Notes: generated by a model from the letters alone, not told the origin. 64,000 nucleotides of DNA from Companilactobacillus farciminis KCTC 3681 = DSM 20184 (GCF_002706745.1 NZ_CP017702.1:1364001-1428000), one strand, 5' to 3'. Shown: positions 1 through 9,483, numbered from the stretch's first letter. A program made the numbers and translations.

Positions 1-254
1 CCGCAAAAGATTATTCTGTTAACGATAAAATCTTAGTTCATGGTATTATTGATGGAGTGATTGAATTAGATGAAGGCGTAATTATTTTTGACTATAAAAC
101 TGATCATGTTACTAGTCAAAATGAGGATGAACTTGTTAAGAAATATTCAGGACAAGTTAATTTATACGCAAAAGCGATTGAAGCAATCAAGAAAAAGCCC
201 GTTTTGGGCAAATATCTTTATTTCTTGAAGAAAGACCGAGCAGTTAAACTTTAA
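1..254 (+). CDS. addA: ATP-dependent helicase/nuclease subunit A (AddA/RexA), C-terminal end, partial
   Basis: The reading frame is open from the window edge (first full codon at 3) to TAA at 252-254. The visible residues include HGIIDG, then a glycine-poor strand ending in IIFDYKTD. This is the GxxD...DYKT signature of the RecB-family nuclease domain, which lies at the very C-terminus of AddA. AddAB processes double-strand breaks for recombination. Only about 84 residues are visible, so the rest of the enzyme lies upstream. The next gene, dinG, starts 24 bp later on the same strand and may be co-transcribed. A stand-alone RecB-like nuclease is possible, but the C-terminal position of the motif fits AddA best. 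Confidence 0.8.
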   Translation, partial: AKDYSVNDKILVHGIIDGVIELDEGVIIFDYKTDHVTSQNEDELVKKYSGQVNLYAKAIEAIKKKPVLGKYLYFLKKDRAVKL

Positions 255-278
255 GAAAAAAGATGAGAGGTGAATGAT

Positions 279-3089
279 TTGAAAAACACTTACGCTGTTG
301 TTGATCTGGAAACAACCAATTCTAATTGGCATGACAACGGGCGTATAATTCAATTCGGCTGTGCCCTTATCGAAAATGGTGAAATAACACATATTTATGA
401 TCAAAAAATCAATCCTAAGGTACCAATTCCTAATCGGATTACGGCCTTAACTGGTTTGAGTGACGAAGATGTCAAAGATTCACCTACATTTGAAGAAGTT
501 GCACCTGATATCTTTAAACTTTTAAAAAATCGAGTTTTTATTGCACATAATGTGAATTTTGATTTGACCTTTTTAAATCGTGAATTTAAACGTATCGGAA
601 TGAATCAACTAAACGTCAAAGCTATCGATACTGTTGAATTATCGCAAATTCTCTTTCCAACTATTAGCAGTTACAAATTACAAGACTTAACACGTTATTT
701 GAGCATCGTCCATAAAAATCCGCATAGTGCTAACAGCGATGCACACGTTACAGCAGAATTATTTTTGGTTATTCTAAAACGTGTTCAGCAATTACCACTG
801 GATACTTTGCGGTTGTTGGCTAAGTTCGGGAAGAATACTTTGAGGGAAACGGATCTAGTCTTTAAAACTGTTTTAGAAGAACGGGAAAAAAATGCGCGAA
901 CAGAAGTTTTACCAGCTTATTTATATGAGCAGGGTGGACTTATTTTACGCAAAAAGGATTTCCATGTCAGTGAACAAATCGATCACTCGACTAAATATCC
1001 TCAATCTAAAGAAGCTAAGAAAAAACTGCTTGACGGCATCTTAGATTATCGAGTTAATCAATCTAACTTGATGGATAATATTTACAAAACTAGTCAACAC
1101 CGTGACAAATATAAAAAGTGGAACTTAATTGAAGCGCCAACGGGAGCAGGTAAGACTTTAGGTTATTTATTGCCACTATCTTATTTGATCAACAGTGACC
1201 AGAAATTAGTTATCGCTACCACAACGAAAGTTTTACAGCAGCAAATTGTTGAACAGTCGATTCCGTTATTGAATCAAGTGACTGGCAATAATTATCACGC
1301 AGAAATCGTCAAGAGTAGTTATAACTTCATTGATTTGGATCGCTTTTCTGAAGCTTTGGATAACTATCGTTTGCACAGTCATACGGCTATTTTGAAAATG
1401 AAGATCATTGTTTGGTTGACGATGACAACGACTGGTGACTTGAGCGAATTACATCTGACGAATTACAGTAGTCCTTTGTTCAGCATCATCAGACATCGTG
1501 GCGAACCAAAGGAAAATTCAATTTATAGCAACGATGACTTTTGGCTTTACCAACAAAATCGTTATCTGGAATCTAAAATTTTAGTTACTAACCAATCATT
1601 TTTAGCTAGACATTTAGACAGTCAATTCTGGGGTGGCAATTCCTACTTAGTGATTGATGAAGCTAATCATTTTGCTGGTAGTTTACGGGATGCTAGTTCA
1701 CCTACGATCGACTTTTTGAAATTGAACGAATACATCAAAAAAATCAGTGATATTCTTTATCAAAATCGAGTAACACTTCGTTATGCTTTTACAGAAGTAA
1801 CGACTCAATTGTGGAATTATCAGGATTTACAGACGATGGAAACTCATTTTCAAGCTGTTGACGAATTGATGGAACGAATCGAATACAATATCTTTGGAAA
1901 TTATATTCGCAATAAAGTTCGTTTCAAAGACCGGCAAGAATTCGTCTCAATCCTAGACAGCAGCAATGAATTCGGCAAAGATAATGACAAATTAGCTGAG
2001 TTATTGTCGGATTTGATTGTGGAATTATCACTGATTTCCAATCGTGTTGAAACTCTATTTGACCAATACAATTTCCAAAAGAACTTTATTTCAGTCGAAT
2101 TATCAAAGGTAATCTCCAATTTGACGATTGAAAATGCTAAATTAAGAACAGTTTTGAAGAACCTTGATGAGTTGTTGCAAGCTCTTAAAAGTCCAGACAA
2201 TAAATTTGGTTTGCAATTAGAAATGCGCGATTACTACGATCCTAAGACCTTAAAAATCAGTTGGCGTCAATATGACATCCGCGATTTGATTGCCGATACG
2301 ACTGATCGATTCAGTCAAATCTTTGCTATTGGAGCAGCTATTACGATTCAAAAAGATTTTTCACACTTCATTTTGGATACGCAACTAAACCAAAATCAGA
2401 TCAATCAAATGGTTATCTTGCCGGATATGAATAGTATCTCTAAGAATAGCAAAATTTATTTGCCAGCTAACTTACCGGATATTCAATCGCTCAATAGTGA
2501 AGAATACTTTGACATGGTTACGGGCTACATCGTTGATGTCTTGGACAATCTGGATCATCAAACGATGATTTTGTTCAACTCGTTAAATACTTTGGCCAAA
2601 GTTTATGAGCGTCTAATGGAGACTGACGTCAAAGAAAAGTGGGAAATTTTAGCTCAAGGCGTGACTGGTTCAAATGAAAAGATCAAAAAGCGTTTTGCTA
2701 TTGGTCGTCGTTCTGTCTTGCTAGGTGCCAACTCATTTTGGGAAGGGGTCGACTTTCCTAAAAAAGTTCTAGAGATTTTGATCGTAACGAGAATTCCATT
2801 CGAATCTCCTGAGCAACCAGATGTTAAAATCAAACAAGATATTTTGAAGCAACAAGATTTGAATGTCTTTAAAGTTGATTCTTTGCCCAATGCTATCTTA
2901 CAATTACGACAAGGCTTAGGCCGTCTGATTAGGACCCCTAACGATCGAGGCGTGATTTTACTGTTAGATAATCGTATTTTGACGAAGAATTACGGTAAAA
3001 CCATTTTGGATTCGCTTCCGAAAGGATTGCCGGTAATCAACGAAGATATGGATTCTATTAAAAAAGATATAAATGACTTTTTGAATTAA
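279..3089 (+). CDS. dinG: DinG-family helicase with N-terminal DEDD exonuclease domain
   Basis: Residues 1-170 form a DnaQ-like exonuclease: VVDLETT (ExoI), HNVNFDLTFL (ExoII) and HSANSDAHVT (ExoIII). The remainder is an XPD/DinG superfamily 2 helicase with Walker A EAPTGAGKTLGYLL, a DEAN-type box (VIDEANH), and C-terminal ANSFWEGVDFP and RQGLGRLIR motifs. The domain order matches Bacillus DinG, which is described as a 3'-5' exonuclease as well as a helicase relative. I chose TTG at 279 because AGAGGTGA at 266-273 sits at proper spacing and the protein then starts MKNTYAVVDLE. A GTG at 270 would add three residues but overlaps that SD. The helicase lacks an obvious four-cysteine Fe-S cluster between motifs, as in the Gram-positive subgroup. 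Confidence 0.92.
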   Translation: MKNTYAVVDLETTNSNWHDNGRIIQFGCALIENGEITHIYDQKINPKVPIPNRITALTGLSDEDVKDSPTFEEVAPDIFKLLKNRVFIAHNVNFDLTFLNREFKRIGMNQLNVKAIDTVELSQILFPTISSYKLQDLTRYLSIVHKNPHSANSDAHVTAELFLVILKRVQQLPLDTLRLLAKFGKNTLRETDLVFKTVLEEREKNARTEVLPAYLYEQGGLILRKKDFHVSEQIDHSTKYPQSKEAKKKLLDGILDYRVNQSNLMDNIYKTSQHRDKYKKWNLIEAPTGAGKTLGYLLPLSYLINSDQKLVIATTTKVLQQQIVEQSIPLLNQVTGNNYHAEIVKSSYNFIDLDRFSEALDNYRLHSHTAILKMKIIVWLTMTTTGDLSELHLTNYSSPLFSIIRHRGEPKENSIYSNDDFWLYQQNRYLESKILVTNQSFLARHLDSQFWGGNSYLVIDEANHFAGSLRDASSPTIDFLKLNEYIKKISDILYQNRVTLRYAFTEVTTQLWNYQDLQTMETHFQAVDELMERIEYNIFGNYIRNKVRFKDRQEFVSILDSSNEFGKDNDKLAELLSDLIVELSLISNRVETLFDQYNFQKNFISVELSKVISNLTIENAKLRTVLKNLDELLQALKSPDNKFGLQLEMRDYYDPKTLKISWRQYDIRDLIADTTDRFSQIFAIGAAITIQKDFSHFILDTQLNQNQINQMVILPDMNSISKNSKIYLPANLPDIQSLNSEEYFDMVTGYIVDVLDNLDHQTMILFNSLNTLAKVYERLMETDVKEKWEILAQGVTGSNEKIKKRFAIGRRSVLLGANSFWEGVDFPKKVLEILIVTRIPFESPEQPDVKIKQDILKQQDLNVFKVDSLPNAILQLRQGLGRLIRTPNDRGVILLLDNRILTKNYGKTILDSLPKGLPVINEDMDSIKKDINDFLN

Positions 3090-3135
3090 GTAAATTATTG
3101 CTATACTATTTTTGTTAGTTAAAAAAGGACGTATT

Positions 3136-3615
3136 ATGAATAGAAGTACAAAAATCTTATTGACCATTTCTTTAATTGCATTAGCAATGGTTTCTGCATT
3201 GACCTATTTAAATCTTTCTACGGCACCAAATTCGAGTGCTAAATCACAAGCTAATGAGATTGCCAAAGAAAAGGCTGGCATCGTTCAGCCTGACTATTTT
3301 GGTAACTATACGCGTGAAAAGCAATATTATGCGGTTGGTGGTTTAACAAAGAATGACAAATATCGTTACATCATTATTGATGCTAAGAGTGGTAAGACCG
3401 ATACTTTTAACAAAAATAATGCGCCAGTTCGTCAAACGATTATCGATGGAGTGGCTCAACGTTATGGAGCTAAGAAGATTTTGCATATAAATCTAGGAAT
3501 TTACAAAAAGAAACCTACTTGGGAAGTAACTTTCCAAAAGAGCAATGGTAAGATCGGCTACAATTTGGTTGATTTTAAAACTGGTAAAAGTATCCAGATC
3601 ATTAATAATATTTAA
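3136..3615 (+). CDS. YpmB-like membrane-anchored PepSY/DUF5590 protein
   Basis: This 159-residue protein has a single N-terminal membrane anchor (about residues 6-27, ILLTISLIALAMVSALTYL) followed by an extracellular alpha/beta domain with PepSY-like repeats (YRYIIIDAKSGKTD and WEVTFQ...GYNLVDFKTGK). The position between dinG and dnaD matches B. subtilis ypmB, but aspB and asnS, which intervene there, are absent. ATG 3136 follows AAAGGAC at 3124-3130. A longer in-frame start at 3112 lacks an SD. The function is unknown; related proteins are thought to act at the cell surface. Confidence 0.75.
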   Translation: MNRSTKILLTISLIALAMVSALTYLNLSTAPNSSAKSQANEIAKEKAGIVQPDYFGNYTREKQYYAVGGLTKNDKYRYIIIDAKSGKTDTFNKNNAPVRQTIIDGVAQRYGAKKILHINLGIYKKKPTWEVTFQKSNGKIGYNLVDFKTGKSIQIINNI

Positions 3616-3622
3616 AAAACAA

Positions 3623-3655
3623 AAAAGTCGAGATATTTTCTCGGGCTTTTTTTAT
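3623..3655 (+). terminator. Rho-independent terminator after ypmB-like gene
   Basis: A short hairpin (GTCGAGA...TCTCGGGC) is followed by seven T residues just before the dnaD SD. It should reduce read-through from dinG-ypmB into dnaD-nth. Confidence 0.6.
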
Positions 3656-3672
3656 GTATTGGAGTAATTTAT

Positions 3673-4296
3673 ATGAACGATGACTTATTCAATTCTTTTG
3701 TCGAGAGTGGCAGTACGACTATTAATAATTTAATTATTAAGAATTTTCATAAATTAGGGATGACTGAACGTGATTTGATCGTCTATTTAGCTTTGTCGAT
3801 GTATGCCCAAAAAGGCAATACTTTCCCCATGGCACAAGATTTAGCCGAAGATACTGGGATAGATGAGACCTCAATTTACACAGTTATTCAAGGTTTGATC
3901 AAACTTGGTATTATTGAATTGAAGACCGTAGTTGACCACCATCAACAACGTGACATTTATTCTTTAACGCCAATCTTCCATCGTTTGAAGAATCTCTTGC
4001 AGCAGGAAAAATTGGCTAATAAGCAGGATAAATTGATGTCTGATACTGAAGAATTATTCAAGAAAATCGAAGTTGAATTTGGTCGTCCTATTTCACCAAT
4101 CGAGCAAGAACAAATTCATCAATGGATCGATGATGATCATTACAGTATCGAATTGATTGATCTGGCTTTGAGAGAGGCGGTTTTGAATCAAGCTTATTCT
4201 TTAAAATACATGGATCGGATTTTAATTAGCTGGGAAAAGAGTAATATTAAGTCAGCAGAGCAACTCCAAGAACGACGAAAGAAGCTGGGATATTAA
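3673..4296 (+). CDS. dnaD: DNA replication initiation protein DnaD
   Basis: This 207-residue protein has an N-terminal winged-helix domain (about 25-110) and a C-terminal DDBH2/DnaD domain (about 125-200) ending in YMDRILISWEKSNIKSAEQ, close to the family YxxxILxxW(x)nnIkT motif. DnaD acts with DnaA and DnaB in helicase loading at oriC and at restart in Firmicutes. GGAG at 3661-3664 precedes the ATG. The stop codon overlaps the start of nth (TAATG), so the two genes are translationally coupled, as in most Bacilli. Confidence 0.93.
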   Translation: MNDDLFNSFVESGSTTINNLIIKNFHKLGMTERDLIVYLALSMYAQKGNTFPMAQDLAEDTGIDETSIYTVIQGLIKLGIIELKTVVDHHQQRDIYSLTPIFHRLKNLLQQEKLANKQDKLMSDTEELFKKIEVEFGRPISPIEQEQIHQWIDDDHYSIELIDLALREAVLNQAYSLKYMDRILISWEKSNIKSAEQLQERRKKLGY

Positions 4297-4955
4297 TGTT
4301 AAAAGATAAACAAATTGTCTGGGCTATTCACCAGATGGAAGAAGATATTGGGCCGGTTGGTCCCTCATTAGATTCAAGAACGCCATTTCAATATTTAGTG
4401 TCAGTTATCTTGAGTGCACAAGCAACCGATGTTTCGGTCAATAAAGTTACGCCGGTTTTGTTTGCTAAGTATCCGGAACCTAAAGACCTTATGAAGGCTA
4501 ATATTGAAGACGTAGAGCAAATTATTAAGAGTGTGGGTCTATTTCATAACAAAGCTAAAAATATCATTAAAACGGCGCGTATCGTCCATGAAGAATTAAA
4601 CGACGTTGTCCCTGAAACTAGAAAAGGGATTATGGCACTTCCTGGTGCGGGTAGAAAGACGGCTAATGTTGTACTAAGCGATGTTTTTAATCAAGCAACT
4701 TTTGCGGTTGATACGCACGTTTCAGCTATTTCTAAGCGATTGCATTTCGTGGATCAAAAAGCTAATCCATTGCAAGTTGAAAAGAAGATCGTCAGTGTCT
4801 TGCAACCAGAAGAATTGCATCGAGCACACCATACGATGATTGAATATGGACGTAAGTATTCGATGAAATTAGATCCGGCTAAAGAAACTAATCAATTAAT
4901 TATTGAGTGTGACAAGCTAAACGAAGAAAACGAAGGTTTGCCATCTGAGAAATAA
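4296..4955 (+). CDS. nth: Endonuclease III-like DNA glycosylase lacking the Fe-S cluster
   Basis: This 219-residue HhH-GPD glycosylase removes oxidised pyrimidines. The hairpin LPGAGRKTANVV carries the catalytic Lys and FAVDTHV the catalytic Asp. Unusually, the C-terminal Cx6Cx2Cx5C cluster is gone. Aligning GRxxC...C..C.....C puts Ser, Lys and Asn at the first three ligand positions, and only the last Cys remains (GRKYSMKLDPAKETN, then QLIIEC). The fold and active site look intact, so the enzyme is probably functional without iron. It overlaps dnaD by one base. Confidence 0.9.
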   Translation: MLKDKQIVWAIHQMEEDIGPVGPSLDSRTPFQYLVSVILSAQATDVSVNKVTPVLFAKYPEPKDLMKANIEDVEQIIKSVGLFHNKAKNIIKTARIVHEELNDVVPETRKGIMALPGAGRKTANVVLSDVFNQATFAVDTHVSAISKRLHFVDQKANPLQVEKKIVSVLQPEELHRAHHTMIEYGRKYSMKLDPAKETNQLIIECDKLNEENEGLPSEK

Positions 4956-4967
4956 ATTAGCCTAAAC

Positions 4968-5042
4968 AAAAAGCAGCTATTTAGATAGAACTTATCGATC
5001 CTTTGATCAATGTGTTCTATATCTAAATAACTGCTATTTTTT
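4968..5042. terminator. Large bidirectional terminator between nth and ponA
   Basis: A ~20-bp hairpin (AAGCAGCTATTTAGATAGAA pairing with 5013-5036) is flanked by A-rich sequence on the left and a T-run on the right. It therefore serves convergent nth and ponA. Confidence 0.8.
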
Positions 5043-7500
5043 ATTGTTCGGTATTACTTGATGAACTATTCGTTGTTGCACCACCATTGGTCGTTGTGCC
5101 GCCAGTGTTGGAATTGGTGTTGCCACCAGTCGTTCCACCATTTGAATCAGTCGAACCGCCAGTGTTATCGGTATTGCCAGTATTGGAATTGCCACCGGTG
5201 TTGGTATTAGTATTGCCAGTGTTTGACGAATTGTTGTTGTCAGTCGTAGTACCGTTACTATTGTTATTATTAGTTGAATTACCAGTTGTATTAGAACCGT
5301 TTGAATCATTATTACGGTCGTCAGCATCTGTACCAGTAATTTCAACACGACCATCAGTATCGGTATCATTTTCTTCATCGCTAGATTCAGATGAGCTACT
5401 TGAATGGTTGTTTGAAGTTACTTGGTTGCTACTTGAAGAACTGGTTGACTTGCTTGAAGTGTAATCAGATTCTTTGTATGGGTTAGAAGGTGCGTGACCT
5501 TTGACAAAGAGTTCTTTTGTATAAGTTGATGCACTTGAGCTAGGTGAAGCAACCGTTGGTGTAGAAGAACCATTATCCTTGATCATCATAGAAACAACGG
5601 AACTAGGTTTCTTCCAATTAGGATTACTGTCAGCTTTATTGGCTAAGTAAGTCATTTCAGCTTTATAAATCTTCCCAGCAACACTTTGATATGTCGAAGA
5701 AATTCCGTTTTGATTTTCAGAATCGTATCCGGTCCAGACACTCATTGAGTAGTTTCTAGTATAACCGTTGTACCAAGAATCTTTAGCTTTGCCACTCAAC
5801 AATGGATTGGCAGCAATAGCATCTGATGAGTAATTAGTAGTACCAGTCTTGCCGGCCTGGTGCAATCCGGAAATATTAGCATATGTTGCATAGCTTGATG
5901 GGACACCTTTTAGCATGTCCGTGATCATGTAAGCAGTTGAATCTTTCATAGCACGCTTACCGGATTTATTGTAATTGTGAACCATACCGTCGGCAGTTTC
6001 AATCTTCGAGACGTAGTAAGGCTTGTAATAAGTTCCACCATTTGAGAAAGCTCCATAAGCAGAAGCTCCTTGAAGTGATGAAACAGATCCACCAATACCA
6101 ACTGATAGACCACTGCTTTCTTTAATAGAATCAATTCCTAATCCTTTGGCAAAATCAATCGCATTAGATAAGCCAACTGCTGATAAGGTTTTGACCGCAG
6201 GAACGTTTCTTGAGTTGACCAAAGCTTTTCGCATACTCATTTGGCCTTGATATTCCTCATCCCAATCCTTTAATTGGATATTAGTCCCAGGATAAGTATA
6301 TTCACTATCGTCTAATTGATGATAGGTTGACCAATTGAGTTTATCGATAGCGGGAGCGTAATCTAAGATAGGTTTCATTGTTGAACCATTACTACGAGAC
6401 GTTTGCACAGCCCGATTGAGTCCAAATTGAATGTTTCCTAGATTTCTACCACCAATCATAGCTACGACTTTACCATTATTAGGATTGACGATTGAAGCTC
6501 CGACTTGCATCTTAGAATCAGGGAATTGGACGTAGCTAGATGAGTTAACAATGTTGTAAAGACGTTTTTGAGCACCATAGTCCATATTAATGGTAATTTT
6601 TAGATTATCACGATATGGATCAAAGCCTTTTTTCTTTACTTCAGTAATAGCTTCCTTGATATATGGGTCAGCGATTATTCGTTTCGTATTATTACTGTTT
6701 GAAACTTTCTTATAAGGTAAGAGACCGTCGCTGATTGGCGTATTGATAGCTTCTTGAGCTTGCGCCTTAGTAATCTTGTTATTGTTGTACATTGCGTTGA
6801 TAACTAAATCACGACGTTGCTTCGATTGAGTAGGATGGGTATATGGATCATAATTACTTGGTGCATTAGGCAAACCAGCAAGCATAGCCATTTGAGCTAA
6901 GCTGAGTTCTTTTAATGACTTACCGTAGTAATATTTAGCCCCAGTCTCAATACCATAAATACCATTATTCAGATAAACCTTGTTAACATAAAACTCAAGG
7001 ATCTGTTGTTTAGAGAACTTTTGACTGACACGCATTGCCAGCCAAGCTTCTTGCATCTTACGTTTAAAAGTTTGATCTTTAGTATCGGTAGAGAAGACTG
7101 TCAACTTAACTAGTTGTTGCGTCAACGTACTTCCACCTTGAAGAGTACCTTTAGTAACGTTGTTAAAAGCCGATTTGGCAATTCTTACTGGATCGATTCC
7201 TAACGGTTCGTTATAAAAGTTTTTATCCTCAATTGAAATTACAGCATCTTCCATCTGCTGCGGAACTTTATCGATGGTGACATAATTTCTCTTGTTGTCC
7301 CCAAGTGAAGCAATTTGTTTACCGGTCGAATCAACAATTGTTGAAGAACCACCACTCTGTAAGTTTTCTTGACTAATAGATGGAGCACTAAATGCATAGT
7401 AAACAAAGATGAATAAAAATATTCCTGCTAAAACGGCAAAAATTGCCAGGAACCATTTGAGAATATTTTTGAAGGTCAGTATACTGGTATTTTTTTTCAT
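5041..7500 (-). CDS. ponA: Class A penicillin-binding protein 1A
   Basis: This 819-residue bifunctional peptidoglycan synthase has a transmembrane anchor at residues 16-37. A GT51 glycosyltransferase domain follows (about 55-235), with EDKNFYNEPLGIDP and GGSTLTQQL. The transpeptidase domain has STMK (active Ser), SRN and KTGT motifs. The last ~130 residues are a low-complexity Ser/Asn/Gly/Thr extracellular tail. The family EDxxFxxHxG motif has Glu-Pro where His-x is usual. The start codon overlaps the recU stop (TAATG), the classical recU-ponA operon. Confidence 0.95.
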   Translation of the reverse strand: MKKNTSILTFKNILKWFLAIFAVLAGIFLFIFVYYAFSAPSISQENLQSGGSSTIVDSTGKQIASLGDNKRNYVTIDKVPQQMEDAVISIEDKNFYNEPLGIDPVRIAKSAFNNVTKGTLQGGSTLTQQLVKLTVFSTDTKDQTFKRKMQEAWLAMRVSQKFSKQQILEFYVNKVYLNNGIYGIETGAKYYYGKSLKELSLAQMAMLAGLPNAPSNYDPYTHPTQSKQRRDLVINAMYNNNKITKAQAQEAINTPISDGLLPYKKVSNSNNTKRIIADPYIKEAITEVKKKGFDPYRDNLKITINMDYGAQKRLYNIVNSSSYVQFPDSKMQVGASIVNPNNGKVVAMIGGRNLGNIQFGLNRAVQTSRSNGSTMKPILDYAPAIDKLNWSTYHQLDDSEYTYPGTNIQLKDWDEEYQGQMSMRKALVNSRNVPAVKTLSAVGLSNAIDFAKGLGIDSIKESSGLSVGIGGSVSSLQGASAYGAFSNGGTYYKPYYVSKIETADGMVHNYNKSGKRAMKDSTAYMITDMLKGVPSSYATYANISGLHQAGKTGTTNYSSDAIAANPLLSGKAKDSWYNGYTRNYSMSVWTGYDSENQNGISSTYQSVAGKIYKAEMTYLANKADSNPNWKKPSSVVSMMIKDNGSSTPTVASPSSSASTYTKELFVKGHAPSNPYKESDYTSSKSTSSSSSNQVTSNNHSSSSSESSDEENDTDTDGRVEITGTDADDRNNDSNGSNTTGNSTNNNNSNGTTTDNNNSSNTGNTNTNTGGNSNTGNTDNTGGSTDSNGGTTGGNTNSNTGGTTTNGGATTNSSSSNTEQ

Positions 7501-8126
7501 TATTTCTCCTTCCCACTTTCTATCAATTGTTGTATAGCATCAATATAAGGTAAAGTAGGATCGTAATTAGCTTTGATCTCAATTGAACAGTCAACGATGT
7601 CCTTTAGCTGAATGGATTTAGCACCATCGTGCTTTTGGGCATCCCAGTGAACGAAGAGATCATCGGCAGGCATTACAAAATAGCGTTTTAAAGTTACGTA
7701 TTTTATAATAACAAAACAGATGCCACCTTGTTTTTGACACATCCTCAAGTGGTCAATTTGGTGTTGATGGAAATTCTTCAAAGGAAAGGTGTTTTTATTC
7801 TTAGTTTCCTTAGCTTCAAAATCCACATAATAGCCATTGTACACGCCATTGTAATCAGTCGTTGAAGCCTGTCTGAAGTAAGCTTCTTTTATTACAGCTT
7901 TACTTCGTTTGGGATAGTCGACCTTGACAATTTGTATTGGCGTTGGCTTTTTGTAAATTACCGCCATATCGTGACTACGGTAATATTTGTTGCTTTCATT
8001 AATCTCTTCTTCAAGCGTCATACCACGATCACCAAAAATCAGTTTCTTTTTGGCAGAAGTGTTTAAAGAAGGTTTTGACGGACGATTGTTATGGAAAACA
8101 CGCCCGTCGGGGTAGTTTAATTTCAA
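7500..8126 (-). CDS. recU: Holliday junction resolvase RecU
   Basis: This 208-residue enzyme cleaves Holliday junctions during recombination and chromosome segregation. Diagnostic segments are NYPDGRVF at the start, DRGMTLEEEIN, KKPTPIQIV, AYFRQASTTDYNG and VDFEAKETKNK, which carry the nuclease acidic/lysine centre. I chose the TTG start at 8126: it gives MKLNYPDGR, aligns with Bacillus RecU, and follows TAGGAG at proper spacing. Starting upstream at 8216 would overlap the divergent ypsA gene. It lies directly upstream of ponA with a one-base overlap. Confidence 0.93.
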   Translation of the reverse strand: MKLNYPDGRVFHNNRPSKPSLNTSAKKKLIFGDRGMTLEEEINESNKYYRSHDMAVIYKKPTPIQIVKVDYPKRSKAVIKEAYFRQASTTDYNGVYNGYYVDFEAKETKNKNTFPLKNFHQHQIDHLRMCQKQGGICFVIIKYVTLKRYFVMPADDLFVHWDAQKHDGAKSIQLKDIVDCSIEIKANYDPTLPYIDAIQQLIESGKEK

Positions 8127-8193
8127 AATATCAACTCCTACTCTGCAAATTATACCATGATGGCAAAAATAATAATTCTTGGGAGGATTCTTT

Positions 8194-8745
8194 ATGATTA
8201 AAAATTTATGGATCACCGGCTACCGCTCTTACGAGTTAGGTATTTTTAAAGATGATGACCCAAAAGCCAAAGTAATTCAAGACTTTTTTAGCCAGAGAAT
8301 TACCGATTATGCTGAAGACGGGATGGAATGGGTCATAACTGGTGCTCAACTAGGTACGGAACAAATAGTTGGAAAAGCCGTGCAAGAAGTGAAGAAAAAG
8401 GGCTATAATATTAGACATGCGGTAATGCTACCGTTTTCAGAATTTGGCAGTCAGTGGAACGAGAAAAATCAGCTATTGTTAAATGTTTTTTTAAGAAATG
8501 CTGACTATGTCAACAAAGTTTCCGATATGAGTTATCATAATCCTAGACAATTAAGAGTATGGCAAGAATTCATGCTCAAGCATACCGATGGAGCTTTGAT
8601 TTTTTATGATCCAGATAGTGGTGGCAAACCTAAGTATGATTATGAAGCTATCAAAGCCTATCAAGATCGTGGAATGGACTATCAATTGGAACTAATTGAT
8701 TTTGATTCTATGCAGGACTTTGCTAATATGTTATATGATAGTTAA
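8194..8745 (+). CDS. ypsA: YpsA-like SLOG/DUF1273 Rossmann protein
   Basis: This 183-residue protein begins MIKNLWITGYRSYELGIF, the typical YpsA start, and has a Rossmann-like nucleotide-binding fold of the SLOG superfamily (ITGAQLGTEQ; ALIFYDPDSGGKP). YpsA homologues have been linked to cell division and stress in Bacillus and Staphylococcus, but the ligand is not established. GGGAGG at 8181-8186 fixes ATG 8194. It is divergent from recU and followed by gpsB, which is conserved synteny. Confidence 0.87.
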   Translation: MIKNLWITGYRSYELGIFKDDDPKAKVIQDFFSQRITDYAEDGMEWVITGAQLGTEQIVGKAVQEVKKKGYNIRHAVMLPFSEFGSQWNEKNQLLLNVFLRNADYVNKVSDMSYHNPRQLRVWQEFMLKHTDGALIFYDPDSGGKPKYDYEAIKAYQDRGMDYQLELIDFDSMQDFANMLYDS

Positions 8746-8788
8746 GGTATAAGATAAATTGACAATAATTAACACTGGGGTGTTTTAA

Positions 8789-9442
8789 ATGAACAATATG
8801 AATGGAATGAATCCACAAGCAAATAACAACAATAATGATCTTTCATTAAATTATCAACCAAATGACATTCTTCAAAAAGAATTCAAAACTAAGATGCGTG
8901 GTTATGACCCAACTGAGGTTGACCAATTTTTAGATGGAATCATTAAAGATTACGAAACATTTGCTAATGAGATCGATCAACTTAAGGGTGAAAATGACCG
9001 TTTAATGCAAGCACGTAATGCTGGTGCTGGAAATAACAATCCTAATCCAAATTTTCAACAACGTCCACAAAATAACCGAATGAGACCTCAACCAAAGAGT
9101 TCTACCGCTGAAGCTTCAACTAATTATGATATTTTGAGACGTATTTCTAATCTTGAAAAACGTGTCTTTGGCCATGACTTCAGCAATGGTCTTCCTGATG
9201 AAAACAATGAAACAAAGCAATTTGCATCAGCTGTTGTGCCTAACAATATGAATCACAATGGCGTTGAGAGCGGTCATCAAGAAATCAATCCTCGCATGAA
9301 TCGTCCAATGAATAATAATGGTTTTAATAACCCTAATGCTAATAACAATTTCCAAGCTAACCGTCCAATGAATAATCCAAATCCTGGACAAAATAACTTT
9401 AATGGAAATATGAACAACAACAATAATTTCAATCAATTTTAA
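8789..9442 (+). CDS. gpsB: Cell-division protein GpsB with extended Asn-rich tail
   Basis: Residues ~25-75 are the DivIVA/GpsB N-terminal coiled coil (DILQKEFKTKMRGYDPTEVD, then QFLDGIIKDYETF). GpsB coordinates septal and peripheral wall synthesis by binding PBP1 cytoplasmic tails, and ponA lies four genes upstream. A conserved C-terminal helix is recognisable (NYDILRRISNLEKRVFG, ~111-127). After it come ~90 residues of Asn/Pro/Met-rich low complexity, including near-repeats of NRPMNN. Bacillus GpsB is about 98 residues, so this tail doubles the length. It is followed by rnpB, as in B. subtilis. Confidence 0.9.
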   Translation: MNNMNGMNPQANNNNNDLSLNYQPNDILQKEFKTKMRGYDPTEVDQFLDGIIKDYETFANEIDQLKGENDRLMQARNAGAGNNNPNPNFQQRPQNNRMRPQPKSSTAEASTNYDILRRISNLEKRVFGHDFSNGLPDENNETKQFASAVVPNNMNHNGVESGHQEINPRMNRPMNNNGFNNPNANNNFQANRPMNNPNPGQNNFNGNMNNNNNFNQF

Positions 9443-9483
9443 TCACTGATAAATTAATTTATGATCAATTAGTGATATCGGGT

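Noticed and set aside
5087..5464. 125-codon plus-strand frame rich in Val, Leu and Pro
   Set aside because: It is the antisense of the low-complexity Ser/Asn/Gly tail of ponA, with no SD or family resemblance.
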